Shown: one piece after another, positions 41,422 to 56,762 of the stretch
How the letters are laid out: each line of letters opens with the position of its first letter
How positions within the stretch are numbered: the first letter of the stretch is position 1
Source: Ascaris suum
Lineage: Eukaryota; Nematoda; Chromadorea; Rhabditida; Ascarididae
Direction of reading: 5' to 3'
Length of the DNA: 64,000 bases
Assembly (NCBI GenBank): GCA_013433145.1
Contig: CM024185.1
Span: 5,187,001-5,251,000 of the forward strand
Translations under genes and position numbers: made by a program
Notes under the pieces: model-generated
Database searches by the model: none
Told to the model about the DNA's origin: nothing
Seen by the model: the letters and a program-made list of their open reading frames with translations, nothing else

Positions 41422-41763
41422 TAGAAAGTAAAGCTAGGCAAGGAGTTGACGTGGTGCGGTGTCGGAATGGCGGTTTCAGACAATGCTAGTCGTCATTCGG
41501 AGCAAAATGGTATTTGTTGACCTGTAGAGGAACGTCGTCTTAAATTTTTCAAAATATAAGCGGTACCTTGCCTTTAGAAATCAGTGATTGGATGTGATTG
41601 GATGAGGAGAAACTGTATACTGTTAGTTAATGGTCTAAAAAATGTAAGAATAAAGATGGTAAATGGTGATAACACGGTGATAACACGAATGCAAATGTAA
41701 AAGTTGATGGTGGCTACGAATTTGTAATCGAGGGCTTGCATGAATGATGGAACGAACCGAGGT

Positions 41764-42152
41764 TGAAATATTACCTGGCGCTGGTATAAAGCATCAATTC
41801 TAGTGGTGAAAACATGGTAAAGTTTTAAATGGTGGTGACTTGCAAAATTATACCGGTGCTTAATTAGGAAAAGCATATAAAGTGAAACACTGATAAACAA
41901 TGATGAAGTAAATATAAAGAAAAACATTGGTGATGCTAGCAAATGCGCCGACTTAAAGAGCTGCATGATCAAATACGCAAAGGCATAAGAAAACTAAATA
42001 TTACATGATGCTGGTATAGAATATTAATTATAGTGGTAGAAACCTAATGAAAGTTTTCAATAATATTTGTGATGGTGGAAAAATTTGCAAAAATTAAAAC
42101 AAATAACTTGATGATATTTAAAGCATCTGAAGCGAAAATACTGACCGCTTGT
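41764..42152. repeat. Diverged tandem duplication, period about 232 bp
   Basis: 41764-41905 (AAATATTACCTGGCGCTGGT...) resembles 41996-42150 (AAATATTACATGATGCTGGT...): shared TAGTGGT(G/A)(G)AAAC, AAGTTTT, GTGGTGG and CATATAAAG/CATCTGAAG blocks. By eye the copies are about 70-75 percent alike. Confidence 0.55.
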
Positions 42153-42881
42153 GGAAAAAAAAATGGTATAAAATCAACCTACTAGCATACTAAAATATCG
42201 ATGAGACGAAATTAAGACAAGCGATTAAATAGAAAGTATATGCAAAAGTTGGTTGATTATGTCAATGAATGCATGAGAAGTGAACAATTATTGCGGCGTC
42301 CAAAAAGTTTGCAATTCATTCTTTGCCTCGTATATACCGCTCTTTTGAGAACAGCAATTTCTAGACTGGACTTTTGTATTTTAATTCTTGATTCTTGCAT
42401 TTCCAACCTGGATTTCCAAGTCTAAAATCTCGATTCGTGGATTACCAAATTTTTCACGAATCCATGAGAAGGCAACAATTTTGACTCGTTCTTTATTTCT
42501 TGAAATTTGCTAATTACTTGCAATTGCAAAAAATGCATGTATTGCATTGCTTTTTTTTTAAATAAAAGTTGTGAATTATAAATAGTTGCCATATGTATGT
42601 TTCATTTTTTTTTTCTCTTCTTGAAATTTGTGAATTAACGACAATTGCTATATATTGCATTTTATTTATACATATCTTTCTCTTTTTAATAATTATGCTG
42701 TTTTCTTTTTCATATTATACGACCGGGTAATTGATTTGTTGTGTTGTGATCAGGTAATGTTCAATTTGCTTCATCTTTATTGTCTCTATAAAGGGATCAT
42801 GATGGTTGAAGCTTTATGAAAATGTGGAGATGGGAAAGACAATTCAGCAATCCTGATAGTGGAAGGGGGAAAGGGTGGAGA

Positions 42882-42893
42882 GGGGGGGGGGGG
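42882..42893. repeat. Poly-G run, 12 bases
   Basis: G run following a GGA-rich stretch. Confidence 0.95.
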
Positions 42894-45319
42894 TAGCTTA
42901 TCACTGTACGTCACTCACACCAGTCATACAAATGTTTCCAACTGCTGCACATCAAATTTTCTTGAATGTTCCATTTGCACTGAGGAAATTCCCCACGATC
43001 GGAGAAAAAGGCCGTAATTACAATGAAGTATTAAGCAAGAACAATGAACAATTGAGCCATGTGATTTGCTGCTCACAACGACTCTGTGAAGATATCCAAC
43101 GCTCACTTTTTATTTTCCTGCACTACTTTATGCTTGTTAGATTATTCTTCTTGGATTGCGTCGACTTGGAAACACTCCATAGAAGGTCATTGATGCGTTC
43201 CTAATTAACTAAAAAACAAAGTTTTTTGCACTCCCTTTGTTTCGTATATATCGAAAAGTGGCGTTTAAGTGAGGAAGAGGCTACGTAGAGGGGGTGGGAG
43301 AGGGAAGGAAGAGTTTTCATGAATAAATCAGTGGTGTACATAACAGGTTGCATAGGTTTTTTTTTCGGATTCGTAATAATCTTCCGTATTGATGGTGAAT
43401 TATCAAAAATCACCAATAAAGGCGTTTTTTAGAGAATAACATATTGCGCTAAGATGAGCGAAAAAAATATTCGGCTCCCAAATCTAGTTCTGGAAACCTG
43501 AATTTCAAGGATAGCATAAACCAGTCCAATAATTATCAAAACAAGGAATTTCTTTATTTCCGATGAAATTTCCGGATGGATTCTCTAATATTTCCGGATA
43601 GAGGCTATTTTTAGAGTTTATTCCCACCATATGAGCGCTGGATTTCAAAAAAAAAAGGAATAAAAAAACCGTAAAATGGTTTCCATTATTTCTTTGAATG
43701 AAAATCATCAAAATTTCAATAAACCTATACTATAAGAAAAAAATTTTCCATTCGAAATCCATGTCAAATTTTCTTCTATAAAAAACTATACATTATTGAT
43801 AATCAAATCGTTATCAAATAATATCATTATTAATTTTATGCAATCGGGTTATTCTTTTGCATTCCACGATGATTTAGCAGATTAAAATGCAATTGCAAAA
43901 ATCAATCGTATAGTTAATAATATGCAAAAACATTAAAATAATGCAACACTTCTTATAACTTACTAGTGATACATCAAAAACAGAAAATTGATGCGAGCTT
44001 TATTTCAATTACAAAGCAAAACGTTTAATGAAAATTCAACCTCACTCATATGCTAATTTCCATGCAAAATAATTTAAGAAAAAAGAGAAGTTTTAATTAA
44101 ATCATATTGAAATATATTCATCCAATTTGATGTGAATTTTTCTTTCTCAAAAGAATTCATCGAAAATGAGACACTGAAGAGACCTCAAGTGGAAATAACC
44201 GTTAATAAAAATTAAAAATTTATGGTTTTTTTTTTCGAAGAGTAATTCCATAAGAGCGATTTGTTCGAATATTATTTATTTTCTAGTTGATATGATAGGC
44301 ATTAATGGAATCTCTTTATATTAATTTAGTATAAATTCTTTGGCAATAATAATATTTACCATGACGTTTAGGTGTATCACTTATATAAGAAAATCTCTCG
44401 ATGATTATTTAATCGTTGATGCGTAAAGAAATTTTGTGAGAAGAAGGAATAGACTTTTAAGCACATGAAGAAAATTATAGCTTAAATGAATGAAAGCTAA
44501 TTTATATGTACTATGAATGGTTTATTTTTTTTCTATTTTTATATCATTAGCTGATAAGGTGGAGTAAGATAAGATATCATCTGATATGCTGTAAAGGTGT
44601 AATCAAAAATAATCTATGAGTCATACTTCCGACCTAGTATAGGAAAATACAAATAAATATAGGTATCAGAAGATATAAGAGAACACATGGATTATTTCCC
44701 GCACATTCTGAAATAGCATATACGTTTCTCTATGTATTGCATGCATTTATTCAGCTTATCCATTTCTAAAATATCACCTGAATTACCTATGATGAAATCT
44801 CACCTTTATTATAAATTCTTTACAGCTATGATTGAGGTTTCACTTATTTTCAATAAAGGTGATCTCTAACAAGGACAATGAAGAAGTCATTTTGTTTTAC
44901 ATTTGCATATTTACAGAAGGTTAATGCTCAGAGACGTTTACTGTAAGATTTCAAACCAAAATTATACCAAACGTTGTTTCATGTTTTCTACTGTCTAAGT
45001 TTACTTGCATCTTCGTATGTTTAAACGAAAGTGGGCAATTCATAAACTGTTTTGAGTGTATCGTTACAGAATATCAAATAATACTTTAAATACCTTATCA
45101 TTTTACCTTATAATTTCTAAGTATTGATATAGAGACGTGATTTAAAAAAAGATCAGTTTTAATTACAGTAAATGAAACGCTTTTATTAGAGTAAATGAAA
45201 TGATGAGATGCCAAAAATGATGATAGTGGACAAGAGTTTTTTTAAAAGGAGATTTCTGTTGGATATTTTGCTTGGCTGCACGTTGTATTCTTTAGATTTG
45301 TCGTGAAAAAGTGATGCAA

Positions 45320-45663
45320 GGATTATTAGAGAACAAGAGGGGACAAGAGTAGTCCGTGCAACATTCACCGAAGAGAGTTTCTCGTTCGGCTCAGTCAGTT
45401 ATGTTAATTATTGGAGGCTGGTGCGAGTTGGCTCGAAAACCCGGTTGGGACAGCCCCCTCTCTTCACGTCGTAACATCTATCTCTAGTTGAGCGACACAA
45501 ACACACACACACGCACATCGGGTGGTTCCTATGTGATCAGGCTGGCTGCAACAGAAAGGGAGAAAGAGAATTGGTGAGAGAAGTCATGGAAGATGGCACC
45601 GCCTTCCGCTTCACTCCCAAGCGTCCCCATCACTACGTGATACGCGCCATAAAACACGCCTAA
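45320..45663 (+). other. Coding-like, GC-richer island
   Basis: Two stretches are open on the plus strand. 45320-45420 reads TRVVRATFTEESFSFGSVSY and ends at gtgcga; 45541-45663 follows gatcag and reads ERELVREVMEDGTAFRFTPK to a TAA. Their phases agree (0 to 0). The opposite strand is also open over part of the region, so strand and reality are uncertain. They might be exons of the small gene that ends at 51118, or noncoding. Confidence 0.25.
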
Positions 45664-48600
45664 AATTGAATAATTTACAAACGAGGCACAACGTCTTATA
45701 TCAATCACCAAATAAGCTGCAATATGCTGCACTTATTATGAGCGTTACCATTCATAATAGTTGAAAATTCTATAATTACTCTGAGGATTGAATATATTCT
45801 TTGAAGTTACGGATGGATTTTTTCGTATCCGCTTTATCGGAAAATTTCAGATGAGCTTTTTTATACCTAATTTATAAAAAAAAATTCCAAGTGAATTTTT
45901 CATACCTATTTTATAGGAAAATTCTAGATGAGTTCTTAGAGCTATTTTATCGAATTAAATATTACTTTGTTGTTGTTTTCATGAACAACAAAAAAGTACG
46001 CAAATCATAATTACCATCGAAATAATAGAAATCGTCTCTTAGGATAGAAAATTGTCTCATTTTATTATTTTGTGAAAATTTGAATCAGTTTATGATATCG
46101 TTTTATTTATTTACTCAACTTTTATCAATAGTCCTCTTCCTTCCCAGCTTCCCCTTCTCTACCCATCTGCCCATCTACTCCTCAACAATTATTTACATAT
46201 CAGCAAGTTTCGAGCACTACATTTCCAGGACTTATGTTAGAGGAAATACGTTATATTCTATATTCAGAGGTATAAGCAGAGCGCATTTGCAAGAAATTGT
46301 CCACTTTCAACAGATTAGAATGTTATAAGTGACCAGTCGGAGTGACCAGCAAAATTGTGAAGCATTTGTTCTGTGAAATATGATGGTCGTCAATTGCGAT
46401 GCATCGATTGTTTAGATGAAATTTGCAAAATCTATATACGAATATAGTTATCTTTGATTTATACATCGTCTAATGATTTATTCACGATCAACTATTAGCT
46501 CATCGTATGATGAATAGGCTTTTTATAAAATCTGCAGTAGGATTCTTTTGATGACATGCGCCTTTTTCTAAGGCTCATAGCACGAAATATGCTTTTTTTT
46601 GATGCCAAATCTATAAATCGATGGCTTGAAATAGTTTTAAATCATAAGAGAGAAAAGCTTTCAATCAAACGATAGAAGAAAAACTAAAAATTCAATGAAA
46701 GACAACAATGGTTTAAGATGTTAAGGCTATATCGAATTACAATTGATGAATTTCAAAAATCTTGTGAGAAAAATTTTCAAATGAATAAAATTTCAGAGAA
46801 ATTTCAAGCAATAAATTTTTGCGCTAAAAAATTTCATAGGAAATAATTTGCCGTCAGGAAAGTCTTTATAGAAGAACCTTGCCGAATCAATATCTAATTA
46901 CTTCAAGCAAGCCTTATCGGTGTTATTGAGTCATCATATTGATCTAATAATCTAATCGAAACTACAAATAATCTACATGGATTAAACAGATCTCATTTAC
47001 AAAATACTCAAAGAGTAGATGAGAGTAAAAGATGACTTATTAAAATGATCGTCAAGATTTATGACAGGTGGAAATGATTCAGTCCGTTTGCTAAGAAAAA
47101 ACGAATTGGTTTTATTGACTTTTTTTCTTATCATGATCAAATAAAGTTACTCATATTAAAACCAAAGGTGAGCATAACTTTTATACTTCCCATTCCCATT
47201 CAACTAAGTCAACAATAATTTTTAATTATTACCTGTAAAGGTGTAGAATTCAAAAATATTAGCAACAAAAAGAGAAAATATTTTTGCAACAACAAATACA
47301 ACATTTGATTACTCTATCTTATAAAAATTCTTGAAATGAAATCTTCATCATAAATGTTTTACCTATTTCAAAAGCTTTATACGGGTTTATTATTTACTTA
47401 ATGTGTAACTTACGATGATGAGAGGTAAATAAAAGAAAAAAAAAACGAGCTTAATAGTTTACACCTGCAATGATCATTAAACTCTAAAGTGCATCAATGA
47501 ATATAGCGATGCTATTCCTCAATAGTTGGGTGCTAGATCACTTAAAGCAATATTCAGACAACTAGCTTATTCAACGCAAAAATTTTGCAAATTTATTGAA
47601 ATTCTTCAACATTAAACCAATATGAGAAATCAGTTCTTTTTCATCTCATCGATAATCGCATATTTTATCATATATTTTGCAATAGATATCAGCTTTAGAT
47701 TCTTTATGAAGCCTTTTAATGTTGTATTTGTAGACCGTATTATGTTGGTGTTATGTCTGCAAGATGTCTGTCTGTTTGTCTGTTTGTCTGATGGTTTCAA
47801 TTTCAATGTTAATGAAACTATAGTCACGAAATATTTTGACAATAATCTAGATCATTGTTTAACCACTTCATCAATTTAATTATCAAATGAACTTTTTGAA
47901 GGAATTATGCAAATTTGGAAATGCTCAGAAACTTAGAGGACATTTTTTTTAATGGTTAAGTTGTATTTTACGATCGTTCAGAATTGAGGAACGAATCGTT
48001 TGAAGAAGATTTCTACGAGCGATCGGATCGGCTGAAATCTGATGTTACCATTGTTTTCTCTCTTTTTTACTTACTCGTAACTCAGAAAGTTAATTACTTT
48101 TGATAAGTGTAAATGCAAAAAAAAAGCATATATCTTGCCAAAGAATTTTCAATAGACAAAGATTACTAATAAATATTTTTAACGTATTGCATTGCCGTTT
48201 ATAAATATTTATATTGACTGATCGTCGAAAAATTTGAAAATTTTCATTCAGAAATTCAAATTTTATAATAATTCTCGGAAAACCGCTATCGCCTTTAAAT
48301 TTTATGGGAAGTGAATTGGAAATTCTTTTACAATTCGAACTACAAAATAGGAAACGAGGAAGAGGATTCAGTGTCACTAGGATTGAGATCGACGTCGAGG
48401 AGAGGCATCAACGAAATGGGGTCGGGTGACCATATCATGGAAGTCGGGTGACATCTCGCGGCTGCCCCGAACTCGGCGTGCACGATACGATTCGTACCGG
48501 TACGAGAGAAAGTGACATTGAGGTCACGCGTACACAACTCGGAGCCCTTTTAATCGGCTATTTGTCTTTAGCCGCTTGTCTTGGCACATTTTTAAATATG

Positions 48601-49879
48601 CAAAATCTTCAAGTCTAATATGCAAATTTCCTGCTGCTTCATTATTTTCAAATTTTCATTGATAACTTTAATAGGTTTCTTGCTCCTCTAAGCATTGATT
48701 GGCGAAATATCATCAAACATATTAGATAAGCTTTTTTTTGAAATTATTTAAGTCGTGACTTTGTCTATAGAAACGTTATAAATCATCTCACCATCATCTA
48801 CTATTGTCGCTGGCCAGGATCGTATTTGGCATCGGCATAATCGACGGGGAATTACATGGAGCGAATCGTTGTGCAATATTGGTATCGTTCTTAAGAATTA
48901 AGCAAAAGTAGGCTAAAGCTTTCTTTTCTCCGGAAACATCTACTTTCGGTAATTTTCGGAAGAAAAAAAGCATTGCTAGGCATCCGTTGTCCACTCCCCA
49001 CCTGCCCATTTCCGTCCACCTATCGACCAAAGTTTTCACTAAGTTCTTTTCATGTCTCTAAATAAATGCAAAAAAAAATAAAAAAATTAGTGTAATTTCA
49101 AATTTCTATGTCTTTTTATTGCGAAGGTGAGAAAGTAAAATCTGCTGTTTGAGTCGTTTAACTATACATTCGAATCGTTTAACTGCACGTTTAACTATAA
49201 GTATCTACCAAATGCCTATTTTGGGGAGAAAATTTTGATCGTTATTGATGTGGAAATTATTCAACGTTTAATTTATCTCTTTTCGAAAATCTTTTTTTTT
49301 AAAAAATTTGAAATATTTAAAAATGAGTTTCGCGGTTGATTTTCATTGCTGAATTTAGTTCATCAACATGGTGTATAGAGAAATGCACTTATTGCATTTT
49401 AGTAGACTTCTATATCGTAAATATTTTAACTAGTGGTAATTAGATATTGCTTGCCCAATCAGCGGCCAGGATTTCAGCGATAAACTAAAAATGAAAATAT
49501 TTAATATGCATTATTTCTCGGGTTAATCTTCCATTCTAAGCAAGTATTTCTTCTTGGGAATTTTTCACTTTGAACATGGGTATCATCATGGGAAATCACA
49601 CACAATAGATTTTAAAAAAATTAAAGCGTGATCTATTGTTCTGCAATAATATGTTGTTAGTCGTGAATGAGGGGGAGGTGAAAATTTTCTAAGGAAGAAT
49701 TCAGACGAGGTGATTGATTTGCTGCAAATGAGCAAAAGTGTGGAAGGATTGTTGTCATATGAAAGAGATGCTGTAGACGATGAACACTACGGCATTCTAT
49801 CAACGCGAAGAAGAAAAAAAAACTGATATCATGTGAGCGTAGACCACCACAGCGTAGCACGGACGACCACCATCACCGC

Positions 49880-49892
49880 TGACCAGTGGTCA
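49880..49892. promoter_or_regulatory. 13-bp palindrome TGACCAGTGGTCA, copy 1
   Basis: An everted pair of TGGTCA half-sites. It lies in a 27-bp stretch (49871-49897) that recurs at 50219-50245 with two differences. GGTCA is the core half-site of many nuclear hormone receptors; the assignment is inference. Confidence 0.45.
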
Positions 49893-49998
49893 AGAGCGCA
49901 CGTGCCAACACTTAAAACGTCTTGTATGCACGAACGAGCCATTTTTCGATGGCGATGCATTCGTGCCTATTGCCGCTAAGCTTATTTCATAATTTCAG

Positions 49999-51118
49999 CT
50001 TCTGTAATGCGTGATCGCACACATTACTTTCGCCACGATAAATACATATTTTACCTGGAGAAACGGGAGGGGAGCGGGTTCACGGACGAGGAACAGGTAT
50101 GCTGGAGAAATGAGAGGAAGAGACTCGTTCATCACTTTCACTTGAAAATTCAAAGAATTTCACTGAGAATTTCTTCTATCGACGTAAAGAGATTTTCGGC
50201 TTCATAAATGCCAAATTTCATCACCACTGACCACTGGTCAAGAGCCTCAAATTCACCTATTTCCGGTTCAATATCTTCTATTCATGTTGTCTATGTTGCA
50301 TCTATCGGACTAATCTTCTATGGACGGTTTCTTTAATATTATAGCTCTTACTTAACAATTTCCTCATAATTCACTCGACACATATTTTCTTTTCTGTTGT
50401 ATTTAGTTAAGCGATTACTTTCAAATATATACAATTTTTATTTGAAAAATTGGCACTCTATGGATATTTTTTCGCTGCTTTTTTTTCGCTGTTTTGATAA
50501 ATCACTGACTATGTTCACAAGTAGTAGAACTTAATTGTTGTAGTTAGGGGTATAACTACTGTGAAGTACGTCACATGACGTCAGAGCTTTATTTTTCGTT
50601 AAATGCTCCCGCAACCCCGTTACAATTTTCGAAATTTATTTGATTTTCTATAATTTATTTTAACTCAAGAACGTTGATACAGTATCTAGTACTTAGAAGG
50701 ATTTGGAGCCGTAAAGCTTCTAATCCCTATATCCTGATACGAAGACATAAGAAGTGCATCCACAAATTGCCAAGAGGCCTTGACTGCAGTTGGTCCTCAA
50801 TTCCTGCTTGACCAACAGCTCATCTCCTCCTCCTCCCCCCCCCCCCCCGCCCTCCCCAAATGCACTCATTTATTTTTGGAATTAAGAAAAGAGCTGAATT
50901 GATAGACACTTCAATTTTCGTGCTAACAGATGAGAAAAGTTTATAACTCATCGCCGACCTTAGAAGGAAATGAATCTATTCAAAAATTATTCAGCGTTTT
51001 TATCGATGATAATAATTTGCGTAATCGATTGATACTGAATTATTTGCTTCATCATTGTTTCACGTATTATACGTCGCTTATCAAATATGATCGAATTACC
51101 TTTCATCATTTATCATAG
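49999..51118 (+). CDS. 3' end of an unidentified gene (two exons)
   Basis: Exon 49999-50096 has a strong acceptor (cataatttcag) and donor (GAACAG|gtatgc), and reads SVMRDRTHYFRHDKYIFYLE then GSGFTDEEQ. It ends in phase 0. Exon 50930-51118 begins right after ctaacag in phase 0 and reads MRKVYNSSPTLEGNESIQKL through to TAG. The first exon needs one carried base, so earlier exons must lie to the left; none could be placed firmly. Alternatively, the ATG at 50930 is itself a trans-spliced start of a 62-residue protein. No family is recognised. Confidence 0.42.
50228..50240. promoter_or_regulatory. 13-bp palindrome TGACCACTGGTCA, copy 2
   Basis: Same arms as copy 1, with C at the centre. The flanks ATCACC and AAGAGC are also shared with copy 1. 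It lies in the intron between the two exons at 50.0 and 50.9 kb. Confidence 0.45.
50567..50583. promoter_or_regulatory. CRE pair upstream of lin-42
   Basis: TACGTCA (50567-50573) and the perfect CRE TGACGTCA (50576-50583) lie side by side. CREs are known regulators of vertebrate Per genes; a similar role here, 4.9 kb upstream, is speculative. Another single perfect CRE lies at 28715-28722. Confidence 0.35.
50835..50848. repeat. Poly-C run, 14 bases
   Basis: C run preceded by CTCCTCCTCCTC, in the intron before the 50930 exon. Confidence 0.95.
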
Positions 51119-54603
<3,485 letters not shown>

Positions 54604-54899
54604 CTCTACATAGCACAAATTCCATCTCACTATACTCGAGGAAATATCGGCTATGAGTACTGTTGTCTTTGTACCTGATATATCGACTTGGTACTTTGTC
54701 GTTTATTTAAAGTATAGTAGAGCAGATATTAAATATGATGAAAAATATAAATATAATAGTTAGTGAAAGTTTAAAGACGGTTTTGAAAATGGAGAGTACC
54801 ACAAAGAATAATCCATTAAAGGATTTCTTAAGCAGTCTGTTCATAAAATTCGATGCTATATTTGAGTTGCGTTCAAATAAATCCTTCATCGGGGTGATG

Positions 54900-55540
54900 T
54901 GGCTGTCCAACTGGATAAAAAGATGTGTGTTGGTGCGTGAATGGCGGGATTCTTCGGTGGCGGATATACGCACAGGTCGTGCGGACATTGGTGCACGGTA
55001 CCGAGGCCCACCGCATCGTCCCTATAAGGGGGTCCATATTGAGGGAATCTGGTGTGCATTCGCGGGTGTACGACGGTGCTCCTCGGCAAAACGGGGACAC
55101 GGTGCCAGCCAGAAGGCACAGCGCTGCCCGTACACTGACCCACGTCGCACCAGTGTGGGCGCTGCCCGTCGCACGCCTCCATTCGTGCTAGGTACTGCAA
55201 GAGAGAGCGAGCCCCCCGAACCGCTCCAACGTTCTCATACTTTTCCGTGCTATTCCCTAGTGCACTGTCTGCTCTCTCCGTATCACAGATACTCCAGAGA
55301 CGTGTCCCTTGTCTTTTCTCTCCGGATCGTAAGTGTCGTTTCGACGTATCGCCTTGTGGTCTAGACGTTGTCCGGTGATCGGGTGCCAGCGGGAACGTCG
55401 TTGAGCAGCAGTAGTGTTGTCTTTTGCTGTGGGTTGGACGAGACCGACCACTCGGCTGGTCAGCCACGAAATATGGCGGAAACGTCCGCGGAAACGTTGC
55501 AGCCGCCAAAAGCGATTCGAAGAAAGCGCTTACAGGTTGG
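54900..55540 (+). promoter_or_regulatory. GC-rich island at the lin-42 5' end
   Basis: A sharp rise in G+C and CpG over about 640 bases within AT-rich flanks. Both strands stay open for more than 200 codons (plus 54735-55364, minus 55509-54886), but the translations are rich in Arg/Pro/His/Cys with no recognisable domain, as expected from GC-rich noncoding DNA. The plus frame stops (TAG 55362) and reopens at 55368, in frame with the lin-42 ATG at 55473. It probably holds the promoter and 5' UTR of lin-42. Confidence 0.5.
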
Positions 55541-56713
55541 CCTGTCGAGCCTGTTGTCTATATTTCTACAACATATGAGACTATTAACCAGCTGGCACAA
55601 TCTGATCATCTCGTTACGAGCATTTACATGCTGGTGATATTTCTCATTATTGACAGCTGCTAATTGCAACTCAACTATCGCTCTGAGCTAGATTCAATTT
55701 TGTAAACTCTCTCCATAGGCACATAATAGCGTAAAACTTTTAATATATGGCTCTCAATCGCATTACCTATTACCGTAGCGAGATTTTCTTTTGCGTTGTG
55801 CGTAGAAAAATCCTTGCAAATTTTCGTTGTCGAGATCTGCAAGGTCTACGTAACATTGCTTCGGACAGACCTTCCAACACGCCAACACTGAGACCGACAT
55901 GTCGGACAACATTCTATTTCAACAACATATTTAACGTTGACTTATTGCGCTGTAAGAGTATTTTATTGCTTTCTTGTTTGGATATATATTTCATGAGTAG
56001 TGCATTTCAACTTTCTTTTATTTTCTAATTTAATTTAATTCAGTTTATCCTGCCGCCATTCGTCGTTTTTCTTCAGCAACGAATTTAAACCATTCAATTG
56101 TAATTGAAAAATATGTTATCTCATAAAAAGAAATATTTACATTCAGACTATCGGAAATATCATTTCATGGTTTATTTATTACCACTTCTACTACCGATTA
56201 CATCGAATAGCTCAAATATAAATTCGCTTTCTCTTATATTTATAGCACTAGAGATATCATTTCGTGGTTTATTTATTACCACCACTATTACCAATCTACC
56301 GCAAGAACAACCTGGTACAGATTGTAGAGCACAGGGGTGCAACAACACAACAGATATTTCTAGGCACCAAGCGATTAATTATAGCAATAGATTACTGTTG
56401 TTATACGGTTTATTCGCTTCTTTTATATACGAATAGTAACAACTCGAGTTATTAATTCGAATTTTTTTTCCCGCATTTTTATATTCAGAATTTCAAGGAT
56501 CGTCGAAGTATAGCGCAACGTCATAAAGAAGAAAATTTCTTTTTAATTAATTTTTTCTAAACATTCTATTCATTTTATTGCATCATAATCTCATGCAGCT
56601 TGCTTTATTTCAATCTTTTTTTTTGTATATTTATTTCAAGAATTAGCTATTCATTATTATTTATTCAAGTTCTATTTATTTATTTATTTATTTGTTTATT
56701 TATTTATTTATTT

Positions 56714-56762
<49 letters not shown>

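Larger units (their letters stand above)
40396..49870. other. Mostly gene-poor region
   Basis: Outside the coding-like fragments at 41.0-41.4 and 45.3-45.7 kb and the repeats listed, I see only weak exon-like pieces: 46229-46269 plus (ttccag...gtataa), 42944-42994 minus (cctcag...gtatga), and GC-rich frames around 48.4 and 48.9 kb that are open on both strands. None can be chained in phase. Confidence 0.4.

Noticed and set aside
48340..48537. 65-codon minus-strand frame ending in TAG
   Set aside because: It looks coding, but the plus strand is equally protein-like here (ELEILLQFELQNRKRGRGF), and no phase-matched neighbours exist on either strand.
54886..55509. 207-codon minus-strand frame over the lin-42 start
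   Set aside because: The composition reflects GC-rich DNA with few stops, there is no domain, and it is antisense to the supported lin-42 first exon.
55891..55902. CCGACATGTCGG palindrome, considered as a p53/CEP-1 half-site
   Set aside because: The flanking base pattern breaks the RRRCWWGYYY consensus, and no second half-site is adjacent.
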